This document shows positions 53,210 through 62,033 of a stretch of DNA of 64,000 nt, piece by piece. Below the pieces are notes generated by a model, which did no database searches, was not told where the DNA came from, and saw only the letters and a list, made by a program, of their open reading frames with translations. The translations under genes were made by a program, and so were the position numbers. This DNA is from Streptomyces xanthophaeus (GTDB taxonomy: Bacteria > Actinomycetota > Actinomycetes > Streptomycetales > Streptomycetaceae), in assembly GCF_000725805.1 (NCBI RefSeq), contig NZ_JOFT01000012.1, forward strand, positions 186,001 through 250,000, written 5' to 3'. How positions within the stretch are numbered: position 1 is the stretch's first letter; every line of letters begins with the position of its first letter.

Positions 53210-54817
53210 ATGACCACAGGCGACACAGAACCGCCCACTGCCGCCGGCCCCACCCCGTACCCCGGCGAAGAGATCGCCGTGGAGAACGTCACCAAACGCT
53301 TCGGTGCCGTACAGGCGCTCGACGGTGTCACCCTCTCCTTCCCCCGGGGACAGGTGACGGCCCTCATGGGCGAGAACGGCGCGGGCAAGTCGACGCTCCT
53401 GAAGATCCTCACCGGTGACCACCAGCCCACCGAAGGAAGCATCGTGTGGGACGGGCGCCCGCGCACCTTGTCCTCACCGCACGACGCGCGCGCGGCCGGG
53501 ATCCGCATCATCCCTCAGGAACCCGAGATCATCCCGCACGTCTCGGTCGCCGAGAACGTGTACGCGGGGTCCCTGCCGCGCCGTGCGGGGCGCCGCCTCG
53601 ACCGTGCCGAGCTCCGCCGCCGCATCACCGCCGACCTGGCCCGCCTCGGCTTCGAGAAGGTCATCCATCCTGACCAGCTGGGCTCCGAACTGACTCCGGC
53701 CCAACGTCAGTTGGTGGAGATCCTGCGCGCGCTGACGGGCGACGCCAAGGTCATCGCCTTCGACGAGCCCACATCCTCGCTCTCCGAGAACGAGGTGGAG
53801 GCGCTCTTCGCCCTGATCGACCGGCTCCGCGACCAGGGCATCGCGGTCATCTACGTCTCGCACCGCATGAAGGAGATATTCCGTCTCGCGGACCGCATCG
53901 CGGTCCTGCGCGACGGGACCGTCGCCGGTGTGCTCGAAGCCCGCGACACCAACGAGGGCGAAGTCGTCCGCCTGATGGTCGGGCGTGACCTGTCCTCCCT
54001 GTTCGTACGCCAGGACGTGGCCCGCGACGAAGTGGTCCTGCAACTGGAGGACGTCACGACGGACGACGTCCGCGGCATCGACCTCCACGTCCGCGCCGGA
54101 GAAGTGGTCGCCCTCGCCGGACTCATGGGCGCAGGCCGGTCCGAGCTGGCTCTCGCCCTCGCGGGTGACCGGCCGATCCGGTCGGGCCGCGTCTCGGTGA
54201 ACGGCCGGCCCCTGCGCCTGCGCAGCCCCAAGGACGCCATCCGGGCGAGCATCGGGCTCGCCCCCGAGGAGCGCAAGGCGCAAGCGCTCTTCCTCCACCG
54301 CTCCATCCGGGACAACACCTCCCTGGTGAGCCTGGACCGGCTGCGCCGGTGGCGGTTCGTCCGGAGCGGTCAGGAGAGGGCGGTGGCCCAGGACTTCTCC
54401 GACCGGCTGCGGGTGCGTACCCCCTCGATCGAGCACGAGGTGCGCAAGCTGTCGGGCGGGAACCAGCAGAAGGTCGTCCTCGCCCGGTGGCTCCTGCGCA
54501 AGCCGAAGGTCCTCATCCTCGACGAGCCCACGCGCGGCATCGACATCGGTGCCAAGGCGGAGATATACCGCATCATCGCCGACCTCGCCCGGGAGGGGGT
54601 CGCCCTGCTGGTGATCTCCTCGGAACTGCCCGAGGTCCTGGGCCTCGCCGACCGGGTCGTCGTGATGCAGAACGGCCGCATCACCGGCGAACTCAGCCGC
54701 GGGCAGGCGACCGAGGAAACGATCCTCAACCTCGCCATGGCCGACGACCTCGCCCTCGTCACGCCCGACGCATCCGACCGACCGCACACCGACTCCGCCG
54801 ATGGAGACGTTCGATGA
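53210..54817 (+). CDS. Sugar ABC transporter ATPase with two nucleotide-binding domains
   Basis: 535 residues, AraG/MglA/RbsA type. First domain: Walker A GENGAGKST, Walker B VIAFDEPTSSLS. Second domain: GLMGAGRSELALAL (degenerate Walker A, normal for this group), signature LSGGNQQKVVLARWLL and VLILDEPTRGIDIGAK. It powers import by the neighbouring permease. ATG 53210 has GCGAGGCCC upstream. The stop overlaps the permease start (ATGA). Confidence 0.93.
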   Translation: MTTGDTEPPTAAGPTPYPGEEIAVENVTKRFGAVQALDGVTLSFPRGQVTALMGENGAGKSTLLKILTGDHQPTEGSIVWDGRPRTLSSPHDARAAGIRIIPQEPEIIPHVSVAENVYAGSLPRRAGRRLDRAELRRRITADLARLGFEKVIHPDQLGSELTPAQRQLVEILRALTGDAKVIAFDEPTSSLSENEVEALFALIDRLRDQGIAVIYVSHRMKEIFRLADRIAVLRDGTVAGVLEARDTNEGEVVRLMVGRDLSSLFVRQDVARDEVVLQLEDVTTDDVRGIDLHVRAGEVVALAGLMGAGRSELALALAGDRPIRSGRVSVNGRPLRLRSPKDAIRASIGLAPEERKAQALFLHRSIRDNTSLVSLDRLRRWRFVRSGQERAVAQDFSDRLRVRTPSIEHEVRKLSGGNQQKVVLARWLLRKPKVLILDEPTRGIDIGAKAEIYRIIADLAREGVALLVISSELPEVLGLADRVVVMQNGRITGELSRGQATEETILNLAMADDLALVTPDASDRPHTDSADGDVR

Positions 54818-55845
54818 CCACCACCCAGACGCCGACGACGACCGAAGACATCCCCGCGCCGGTGCGCAAACCGGCACGGTCCCTGCTCTCAGCGCTGGGC
54901 GGTCAGAACCTCAGCCTGATCGGTGCCCTCGCCGTGGTGCTGGCCCTGTTCGGCACGCTCAACGACAACTTCCTCAGCATCTCCAACATCCAGGTCATCG
55001 GCGAAGCCGTGACGATCACCGGTCTGCTCGCCATCGTGCAGACGGTCGTCATCATCTGCGGCGGGCTCGACATCTCCGTCGGATCCCAGGCCGGCCTGGC
55101 CTCCGTGGTGAGCGCCATGGTCTTCACCTCCGCCGGATCCAACCCCTATCTCGGACTTCTCGCCGCGATTGGCGTCGGGATCCTCGTCGGCGTGGTCAAC
55201 GGCATCGCCATCGTCTACGGGCGGGTCAACCCCACCATCGCGACGCTCGCGGGCCTGGCCGCCTACAAGGGCGTGGCCCAGCTCGTCTCGGGCGGCCGTG
55301 CTCAGGGCTACGTCCTCAACGACCCGTTCTTCATCTTCCTGGGGCGGGGGAAGATCGCGGGGGTTCCGGTGATGATCTGGATCCTGGTGGTCGTCGCGCT
55401 GGCCGTGCACGTCATGCTCAAGTACACCGACATCGGCCGCAACCTCTATGCCATCGGGGGCAACGACACCGCGGCCCGGCTGGCCGGCATCAACATCAAC
55501 AAGTACCTGGTGGCCGTCTACGCCCTGATCGGCATCGTCGCGGCCGTCGCGGGCATCCTGCTGACCGCCCGGACCGGCTCGGGACAGCCCGTCTCCGGCA
55601 GCGAGGGCCTCGAGCTCAAGGCGATCACCGCGGCGGCGCTCGGCGGGTGCGCGCTCAAGGGCGGCAAGGGAGGCATCGGCGGCACCCTCCTGGCCGTCGC
55701 CCTCCTCGGCGCACTGGAGAACGGCCTCACCGTCGAGGGCATCAACACCTTCTGGCAGAACGTCGCCCAGGGGGCCCTCCTCGTTGCCGCCGTCGTCATC
55801 CAGCAACGCCGCAGCGGCGAACGCGCCGTCGGACTGCCCCACTGA
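54814..55845 (+). CDS. Sugar ABC transporter permease
   Basis: 343 residues, BPD_transp_2 family (AraH/RbsC). About nine membrane segments; typical parts are VVIICGGLDISVGSQAGLAS, YGRVNPTIATLAGLAAYKG, RNLYAIGGNDTAARLAGINI and GSEGLELKAITAAALGG. ATG 54814 overlaps the ATPase stop. It completes a binding-protein transporter likely for galactose and/or arabinose. A strong hairpin follows. Confidence 0.93.
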   Translation: MTTTQTPTTTEDIPAPVRKPARSLLSALGGQNLSLIGALAVVLALFGTLNDNFLSISNIQVIGEAVTITGLLAIVQTVVIICGGLDISVGSQAGLASVVSAMVFTSAGSNPYLGLLAAIGVGILVGVVNGIAIVYGRVNPTIATLAGLAAYKGVAQLVSGGRAQGYVLNDPFFIFLGRGKIAGVPVMIWILVVVALAVHVMLKYTDIGRNLYAIGGNDTAARLAGININKYLVAVYALIGIVAAVAGILLTARTGSGQPVSGSEGLELKAITAAALGGCALKGGKGGIGGTLLAVALLGALENGLTVEGINTFWQNVAQGALLVAAVVIQQRRSGERAVGLPH

Positions 55846-55865
55846 CAGCCCGCGGTCCGCGTACC

Positions 55866-55893
55866 GAGGCCCGTCCCGAAAGGGACGGGCCTC
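55866..55893. terminator. Terminator after the sugar ABC operon
   Basis: GAGGCCCGTCCC and GGGACGGGCCTC form a perfect 12-bp stem with a GAAA tetraloop, 20 bases after the permease stop. Confidence 0.85.
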
Positions 55894-56157
55894 GTCGGAC
55901 TGCCCGAGAGGCAGGGCGAAAAAGGAGAAAAATAGGGAGGTAGATCGGCTTCGGGCGCTGAAACGCAATCAATCGCATGGGGCATGGGGCAGACGTGTGC
56001 GCCCCTATTTCTCAAGCGGGTACAAAAGCAGGGAAAGGCGCCCACCGGAACGCGGGTTCGACCCGGGACGACCCTGCGGCTCTCTTGTATCCCCGTAATG
56101 GGTGCAGTGTACAATTGCTCCTCGTCTGTAATTCGCTAGAGATGATCGGGTGGGATT

Positions 56158-56961
56158 GTGGCGGAGCCGGGACCGCTGGCGGCCCAGCGGAGAGAACTGA
56201 TTCTCGACATCGTGCGCCGCAAGGGGGCGGTGCGCGTGGCTGCGCTCGTGGAACAGCTCGGGGTCTCCGACATGACCATCCGCCGCGACCTGGACGTACT
56301 GGCCAGGTCCGGGTCCGTCGAGAAGGTGCACGGCGGGGCGGTGAGCACCTCGGGGACCACTGCCGACGAGCCGGGTTTTGAAGCCAAGTCCGCCCTCGAG
56401 TCGGCGGCCAAGGCAGCGGTCGCCGACGCGGCCGCCGAACTGGTCAAGCCCGGCAGCGTCGTGGCGATCTCCGGAGGCACCACGACGTACGCCGTCGCCC
56501 ACCGGCTGCGCGACATCGCCGGGTTGACGGTGGTGACCAACTCCCTGCCCGTGGCCGAGCTGCTGAGGCCCTCGGAGAGCAAGGACGGGGCCGCCGGCCC
56601 GACGGTGCTGGTCACGGGGGGCGCCCCCACGAAGTCGGCCTCTCTGGTCGGCCCGTTGGCGGATCAGGCGATCCGGTCCCTGCAGGTCGACCTGCTGATC
56701 GTCGGCGCCCACGGCGTCTCCGAACGCGCCGGGGTGACCACTCCGAACCTCGCGGAGGCGCAGACCAACCGCGCCCTGATATCCGCCGCCACGCAGCTGG
56801 CCGTGGTGGCCGATCACAGCAAGTGGGGCATCGTCGGTCTGAGTCGGTTCGCCGAGCTCTCCGAGATCGACTACTTCGTGTCCGACGAGGGTCTCGGCAC
56901 ACAGGCACGTGCCGTCCTCGGCGAGAACGTCGGCCGACTGATCCTGGCCGGAAGTCACTAG
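56158..56961 (+). CDS. DeoR-family transcriptional regulator (copy 1)
   Basis: 267 residues from GTG 56158. N-terminal HTH (about 10-60: LILDIVRRKGAVRVAALVEQ, then LGVSDMTIRRDLDVL) and DeoR effector domain (about 80-250: VAISGGTTTYAVAHRL, GLTVVTNSLPVAELL, DLLIVGAHGVSERAGVTTPN, VVADHSKWGIVG). These sense sugar phosphates. It is very similar along its whole length to the gene at 61082; the two bracket the gal operon. The likely effector is a galactose or tagatose phosphate, by position. Confidence 0.9.
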   Translation: MAEPGPLAAQRRELILDIVRRKGAVRVAALVEQLGVSDMTIRRDLDVLARSGSVEKVHGGAVSTSGTTADEPGFEAKSALESAAKAAVADAAAELVKPGSVVAISGGTTTYAVAHRLRDIAGLTVVTNSLPVAELLRPSESKDGAAGPTVLVTGGAPTKSASLVGPLADQAIRSLQVDLLIVGAHGVSERAGVTTPNLAEAQTNRALISAATQLAVVADHSKWGIVGLSRFAELSEIDYFVSDEGLGTQARAVLGENVGRLILAGSH

Positions 56962-56969
56962 GCCGGACG

Positions 56970-57418
56970 TCAGGGTTGGAAGCGGTAGCCGAATCCGCGC
57001 ACGGTGGTGATGCGCTCGCGGCCGATCATGTGGCGCAGCCGCTGTACGTGTACCCGGATGCGGGCCACCAGGACGGGGACCTCGAACGGCTTGGTGAGGT
57101 AGTCGTCCGCGCCCGCCTCCAGCCCGAGCACGATGTCCACCGGATCGGTCCGCGCGGAGACGACCAGCACGGGCAGAGGGCTCGCCGTGCGGATGAGGTG
57201 CACCAGACTCAGGTCGTCGAGGCCCGGCAGTACGGCGTCCACGACCGTGACGTCGGGGCCGAGGGCCCCCTGAACCGCGCCCAGCCGTCGATGCCGTCGA
57301 CGGCGGTGTGTACCTCGTACCCGTAGCGTTTCAGGGCGAGCGAGGTGGCTTCGCGCAGCGGGGCGTCGTCCGCCACCAGCAGGACCGACGTCACGGTCGG
57401 CCACCCGTGGGAATGCAT
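56970..57418 (-). pseudogene. Response regulator with frameshift and deleted DNA-binding domain
   Basis: ATG 57418 starts MHSHGWPTVTSVLLVADDAP, a receiver domain. One base seems lost near 57268 (ARFRG then ALGPDVTVVDAVLPG). The receiver continues to YLTKPFEVPVLVARIR and then jumps straight to VHVQRLRHMIGRERITTVRG with FGYRFQP, the last helix and wing of an OmpR-type domain. About 80 residues of the winged helix are missing. The intact gene would resemble AfsQ1-type regulators. No kinase is next to it. Confidence 0.75.
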
Positions 57419-57460
57419 GCGGTTGCGGCCGATACTGCCGTGGTTCTGCCCATCGCCCGC

Positions 57461-57476
57461 CTTCGCGCGTAAACCA
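57461..57476. promoter_or_regulatory. Weak operator variant between broken regulator and galT
   Basis: CTTCGCGCGTAAACCA shares a TTCGCGCGTAA core with the site at 51524. It is 43 bases upstream of the broken response regulator and 355 bases before galT. Confidence 0.3.
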
Positions 57477-57749
57477 CCGGTGCATTCGGCACCGTTGCCC
57501 CCATGTCGTTCCCAGACGAGAAAAACAATACTTTCTACGTTCATGGGCGGGGGTGCGGACAGTTTGGCCACACCGCAGATGCGTGTCAAGAAATGCCGGT
57601 ACCCACTCTGATCGAAGTCCCTTACGGCATAGGCCACTTGTGCGCGTAGGGCGAAGGGCGTGGGGTGCAGGGTGATGCGAGCGTCGACATGCCCTGCCCG
57701 TCGCGCCGGTCGTGGACGCAGCGCTGCCGTGCCTCGACGTATCCTGGCG

Positions 57750-57777
57750 TTGACTTTAGTTGATTCATGTTTACTCT
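57750..57777 (+). promoter_or_regulatory. Candidate gal operon promoter
   Basis: TTGACT (57750-57755) and TACTCT (57772-57777) are separated by 16 bases, in a locally AT-rich stretch 54 bases upstream of the galT start. This fits a main-sigma-factor promoter. Confidence 0.5.
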
Positions 57778-57830
57778 TGTCGATGTATGGCTGCCGCAGC
57801 CGCCCCCCTTCGAGAGACGGGCACGTTTCC

Positions 57831-58880
57831 GTGAAGAGAACCACCACGAAGCTCGCGGACGGCCGCGAACTGGTCTACTACGACCTCGACGAGAGCGCGG
57901 AACGCGACACGGTCGACCGCCGCCTGCTGGAGCCCGTCGAGAGCAGGCCCGAGCTGCGGCTCGACCTGGCGACCGGTGACTGGGTCACGATCGCCTCGCA
58001 CCGGCAGGGCCGTATCCACCACCCGCCCACCGACGCCTGCCCCCTGTGCCCTTCCTGGGACGGACACCACAGCGAGATCCCGGCGGGGGACTACGACGTG
58101 GCCGTGTTCGAGAACCGCTTCCCCTCCCTGGCAGGACGCCTCGGCCGCTGCGAAGTCGTGTGCTTCACCCCCGAGCACGACGCGAGCTTCGCCGACCTGA
58201 CCGAGGACCGGGCCCGCCTCGTCCTCGACGCCTGGGCGGACCGCACCGAACGGCTCTCCGCCCTGCCCGGGGTGGAGCAGGTGTACTGCTTCGAGAACCG
58301 CGGAGCGGAGATCGGCGTCACCCTCGCGCACCCGCACGGGCAGGTCTACGCCTTCCCCTTCATCCCGCCGCGGACCGCCAAGATGATCGCGGTCGCGGAC
58401 ACGCACCGAACCGTCACCGGAGGGAACCTCTTCGAGGACCTGCTGGCCGAGGCCCGTGCCGCGACCTCGCGGGTCGTCCTCGCCGGCGAGCACTGGACGG
58501 CCTTCGTCCCCTACGCCGCCCGCTGGCCCTACGAGGTCCACCTCTACCCCCACCGCCGCGTCCCCGACCTCACCCGTCTCACGGAGGCCGAACGCGCCGA
58601 GTTCCCCGGCATGTACCTGGACCTGCTGCGCCGGTTCGACCGGCTGTTCCTCCAGCAGGGGGATGCGGTGACGGCCGTTCCCACCCCCTACATCTCCGCC
58701 TGGCACCAGGCGCCGAAGTCCGGGGGACAGGAACTGGCCCTGCACCTGGAGCTGTTCACCGTCCGCAGATCGGCCGGCAAGCTCAAGTTCCTCGCCGGGG
58801 TCGAATCGGGCATGGACTCCTTCGTCAACGACGTGGCGCCCGAGGCCGCGGCCGAACGCCTGCGGGAGGCCGCAGCATGA
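57831..58880 (+). CDS. galT: Galactose-1-phosphate uridylyltransferase
   Basis: 349 residues from GTG 57831, the usual family start (VKRTTTKLADGRELVYYD); the frame is open upstream without family similarity. Zinc cysteines C70 and C73 (DACPLCPS) and nucleophile H169 in LAHPHGQVYAFP are present, with the C-terminal ISAWHQAPK and LHLELFTVRR. It transfers UMP from UDP-glucose to galactose 1-phosphate in the Leloir pathway. It is the first gene of galT-galE-galK, each overlapping the next by four bases. Confidence 0.95.
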   Translation: MKRTTTKLADGRELVYYDLDESAERDTVDRRLLEPVESRPELRLDLATGDWVTIASHRQGRIHHPPTDACPLCPSWDGHHSEIPAGDYDVAVFENRFPSLAGRLGRCEVVCFTPEHDASFADLTEDRARLVLDAWADRTERLSALPGVEQVYCFENRGAEIGVTLAHPHGQVYAFPFIPPRTAKMIAVADTHRTVTGGNLFEDLLAEARAATSRVVLAGEHWTAFVPYAARWPYEVHLYPHRRVPDLTRLTEAERAEFPGMYLDLLRRFDRLFLQQGDAVTAVPTPYISAWHQAPKSGGQELALHLELFTVRRSAGKLKFLAGVESGMDSFVNDVAPEAAAERLREAAA

Positions 58881-59839
58881 GCAGGTACCTCGTGACCGGT
58901 GGAGCCGGCTACGTCGGCAGCGTGGTCACGGCCCACCTCCTCGAAGCCGGCCACCGCGTGACGGTCCTCGACGACCTGTCGACCGGGACGGCGCATGCCG
59001 TTCCCGCAGGCGCCGAATTCGTCCGTGGAGCAGTCGCGCGGGCCGCCGACCTCCTGGACCGCGGCTACGACGGAGTGCTGCACTTCGCCGCGTCCTCCCA
59101 GGTGGCCGAGTCCGTCCGCGACCCGGAGAAGTACTGGCGCAACAACGTGCAGGGTTCGCTGGAACTGATCACTGCCATGCGCCGGGCGGGCGTGCGCACC
59201 CTGGTGTTCTCCTCGACCGCTGCCGTGTACGGCGAACCCGAACAGCTGCCGATCGCCGACCGCGCCCGCACCGCGCCCACCAGTCCCTACGGGGCGACCA
59301 AACTCGCCGTCGACCACCTGATCACCGGCGAGACCGCCGCCCACGGGCTGGCCGCCGTGTCCCTGCGGTACTTCAACGTCGCGGGCGCCCATGCGCACCA
59401 CGGCGAGCGCCACGACCCCGAGACGCACCTCATCCCGCTCGTCCTCCAAGTGGCCCTGGGGCGGCGCCCGCACATCGAGGTCCACGGCGACGACTACCCC
59501 ACGCGCGACGGAACCTGTGTACGGGACTACCTCCACGTGTCCGACCTCGCCGCGGCCCATCTGCTCGCCCTGGACACGGCGCGCCCCGGCGAGCACCTGA
59601 TCTGCAACCTGGGCAACGGTGAGGGCTTCACGGTCCTGGAAGTGATCGACTCCGTCCGGCGGGTCACGGGCCGTACGGTCCCCGTCGTCGTCCGGCCGCG
59701 CCGCCCCGGCGACCCGACGGTGCTCGTCGCCTCCGCCACCCGCGCACACGACCTGCTCGGCTGGCGCCCGCGCCACACCGGGCTGGACTCCATGGTCGCC
59801 GACGCCTGGGCCTTCGCCCTCGATGAGGAGAACGAGTGA
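58877..59839 (+). CDS. galE: UDP-glucose 4-epimerase
   Basis: 320 residues, extended SDR fold. NAD loop TGGAGYVG near the start, SSTAAVYGE, catalytic Tyr and Lys in SPYGATKLAVD, and RYFNVAGAH. It interconverts UDP-galactose and UDP-glucose. ATG 58877 overlaps the galT stop (ATGA). The order galT-galE-galK is the known Streptomyces arrangement. Confidence 0.95.
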   Translation: MSRYLVTGGAGYVGSVVTAHLLEAGHRVTVLDDLSTGTAHAVPAGAEFVRGAVARAADLLDRGYDGVLHFAASSQVAESVRDPEKYWRNNVQGSLELITAMRRAGVRTLVFSSTAAVYGEPEQLPIADRARTAPTSPYGATKLAVDHLITGETAAHGLAAVSLRYFNVAGAHAHHGERHDPETHLIPLVLQVALGRRPHIEVHGDDYPTRDGTCVRDYLHVSDLAAAHLLALDTARPGEHLICNLGNGEGFTVLEVIDSVRRVTGRTVPVVVRPRRPGDPTVLVASATRAHDLLGWRPRHTGLDSMVADAWAFALDEENE

Positions 59840-60969
59840 ACGAGGCCTTCCGCCGCATCTTCGGCGCCTACCCGGACGGAGTGTGGGCAGCTCCCGGCCG
59901 GGTCAACCTGATCGGCGAACACACCGACTACAACGACGGCTTCGCGCTGCCCATCGCCATACCCCAGAACACCTTCCTCGCAGCGCGGCGGCGGCGGGAC
60001 GGACGGCTGAGGCTGCACAGCGCGCAGGGCGACGGCCCGGTCGTCGACCTCGCCGTCGCCGACCTGGTGCCCGGAGTCGTCACCACGTGGGGCGCCTACC
60101 CGGCCGGGGTCGTCTGGGCGCTGCGCGAGGCCGGCCACCGGGTCGGGGGCGCCGATCTCCACTTCGACAGCACGGTCCCCGCGGGCGCGGGCCTGTCGTC
60201 CTCCGCCGCGCTCGAGTGCGCCGTCGCCGTCGCCTACGGCGACCTCTACGGGCTCGGCCTCGGCGCTCCGGAGCTCGCCCTGATCGCCCAGCGGGCGGAG
60301 AACGGCTTCGCGGGCGTCCCGTGCGGGGCGATGGACCAGATGGCCTCCGCCTGCTGCACGGCCGGCTCAGCCCTGCACCTGGACTTCCGCGCAGGGGTCC
60401 ACGAGCAGGTTCCGTTCGCCCCGGAGGAGCAGGGGATGCGCCTGCTGGTGGTCGACACCCGCGTCAAGCACGACCTCGGCGACGGTGCGTACGCCGCGCT
60501 GCGGGCCGGGTGCGAGAAGGCCGCCCGGCTGCTCGGCCTGGCGGCGCTCCGGGACCTCGCGCCCGCGAACCTGGCCCGTGCCGAACCGCTGCTGCCCGCG
60601 CACCTGGTGCCTCTGGTCCGGCACGTGGTGACCGAGAACGCGCGGGTCGCCGAGGCCGTATCCCACCTGCGGGCGGAGCGCGTCGCGGCGCTGGGCCCGA
60701 TCCTCTCGGCAGGGCACGCCTCGCTGCGGGACGACTACCGGATCTCGTGTGCCGAGACGGACCTCGTGGTGGACACGGCCCTGGAGGCGGGCGCGCTGGG
60801 GGCGCGCATGACCGGGGGCGGTTTCGGCGGATCCGTCGTCGTGCTGGTGGACGACGAGCGCGCGGACGCGCTGGGCGCCGCCGTCACGGGAGCCTTCCGC
60901 GACGCCGGCTACCAGGAGCCGCACCTGTTCCAGGTGGCACCGGCGCCCGGTGCCCGGCGCGTCGCATGA
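59836..60969 (+). CDS. galK: Galactokinase
   Basis: 377 residues, GHMP kinase. Galactokinase signature GRVNLIGEHTDYNDG (about 21-35), ATP loop PAGAGLSSSAAL, substrate site PCGAMDQMAS and C-terminal GARMTGGGFGGS. It phosphorylates D-galactose at C1. GTG 59836 overlaps the galE stop. Together with galT and galE it gives a complete Leloir route. Confidence 0.95.
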   Translation: MNEAFRRIFGAYPDGVWAAPGRVNLIGEHTDYNDGFALPIAIPQNTFLAARRRRDGRLRLHSAQGDGPVVDLAVADLVPGVVTTWGAYPAGVVWALREAGHRVGGADLHFDSTVPAGAGLSSSAALECAVAVAYGDLYGLGLGAPELALIAQRAENGFAGVPCGAMDQMASACCTAGSALHLDFRAGVHEQVPFAPEEQGMRLLVVDTRVKHDLGDGAYAALRAGCEKAARLLGLAALRDLAPANLARAEPLLPAHLVPLVRHVVTENARVAEAVSHLRAERVAALGPILSAGHASLRDDYRISCAETDLVVDTALEAGALGARMTGGGFGGSVVVLVDDERADALGAAVTGAFRDAGYQEPHLFQVAPAPGARRVA

Positions 60970-61081
60970 GGAGCCGCAGAGGCTCGGGCCGCCGGGGAGC
61001 GGAGACGTAGACTGTTCGTCTGTGAGGGTTGCCGTGTGTTCCCACTCCGCACACGGCCGGCAGAGGAGCAGGGACGAGATC

Positions 61082-61891
61082 GTGACGGACGCAGCGCGCC
61101 TTGCACCTCAGCGGAGGGCCTTGATCCTCGACATCGTGCGCCGTGACGGAGCCGTCCGCGTGGCCGAACTCGTGGAGCAGCTGGGCGTCTCCGACATGAC
61201 GATCCGCCGCGACCTGGACGTGCTGGCCCGCGGCGGCTCCCTGTCCAAGGTGCACGGCGGCGCGATCCGGGCCTCGGTCACGACGGGGGACGAGCCGCCC
61301 TTCGAGACCAAGGCCGGCCTGGAGTCGCGGGCCAAGGCGGCGGTGGCCGAGGCCGCGGCGGCCCTCGTCAAGCCGGGCAGCGTCGTCGCCATCTCGGGAG
61401 GGACGACCTCCTACGCGGTGGCGAGCCGGCTGCGGGACGTCCAGGGTCTGACCGTGGTGACGAACTCGCTGCCGGTCGCCGAGCTGCTGCGGCCCACCGG
61501 GGCGGAGGCGGCCGGTGCCACGGGCCGTACCCTGCTCCTGACCGGTGGCACTCCGACGAAGTCGGCCTCCTTGGTCGGCCCGCTGGCGGACCAGGCCATC
61601 CGCTCCCTCCAGGTGGACCTGCTCTTCATCGGGGCCCACGGCGTCTCCGAGCGCGCCGGTGCCACGACCCCGAACCTCGCGGAAGCCGAGACCAACCGCG
61701 CGCTGATCGCATCCGCCACTCAGGTGGCCGTGGTCGCCGATCACACCAAGTGGGGTGTGGTGGGCCTCAGCCAGTTCATCACGCTCTCGGACATCGACTA
61801 CTTCGTCTCGGACGACGGGCTGGCAGACCAGGCCCGTTCCGTCCTGGGCGATGTGGTGGGCCAGTTGATCCTGGGCGACACCCAGCCGTAG
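61082..61891 (+). CDS. DeoR-family transcriptional regulator (copy 2)
   Basis: 269 residues from GTG 61082 (AGGGACGAG upstream). Same plan as the gene at 56158: HTH LILDIVRRDGAVRVAELVEQ, then LGVSDMTIRRDLDVL; effector domain VAISGGTTSYAVASRL, DLLFIGAHGVSERAGATTPN, VVADHTKWGVVG. The HTH recognition part is identical in both, so they may bind the same site. It follows galK by about 110 bases and precedes the GH35 gene. Confidence 0.9.
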   Translation: MTDAARLAPQRRALILDIVRRDGAVRVAELVEQLGVSDMTIRRDLDVLARGGSLSKVHGGAIRASVTTGDEPPFETKAGLESRAKAAVAEAAAALVKPGSVVAISGGTTSYAVASRLRDVQGLTVVTNSLPVAELLRPTGAEAAGATGRTLLLTGGTPTKSASLVGPLADQAIRSLQVDLLFIGAHGVSERAGATTPNLAEAETNRALIASATQVAVVADHTKWGVVGLSQFITLSDIDYFVSDDGLADQARSVLGDVVGQLILGDTQP

Positions 61892-61959
61892 GCGCGTCCG
61901 CCCGCCGGCTGCCGCCCGCCGAATCACCGCACACCGCTGAAGGGGTTGCGACCCTGCAT

Positions 61960-61975
61960 ATGTTTACGCAAACAT
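61960..61975. promoter_or_regulatory. Operator ATGTTTACGCAAACAT upstream of the GH35 gene
   Basis: Identical over 16 bases to the site at 40558. It lies 59 bases upstream of the GH35 start and is flanked by CCTGCAT and GCAGG, extending the dyad. It is probably bound by the LacI regulator at 40780. Confidence 0.75.
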
Positions 61976-62033
61976 GCAGGGGGTCCCCGCCACGCGGCCC
62001 CGCGTTGACCCTTCAGCCTAGGAGCACGACCGC

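Noticed and set aside
58046..58870. Long upstream extension of the galE frame
   Set aside because: The first part is Arg/Pro-rich shadow of galT; the family start MSRYLVTGGAGYVG at 58877 overlaps the galT stop as in other coupled genes.
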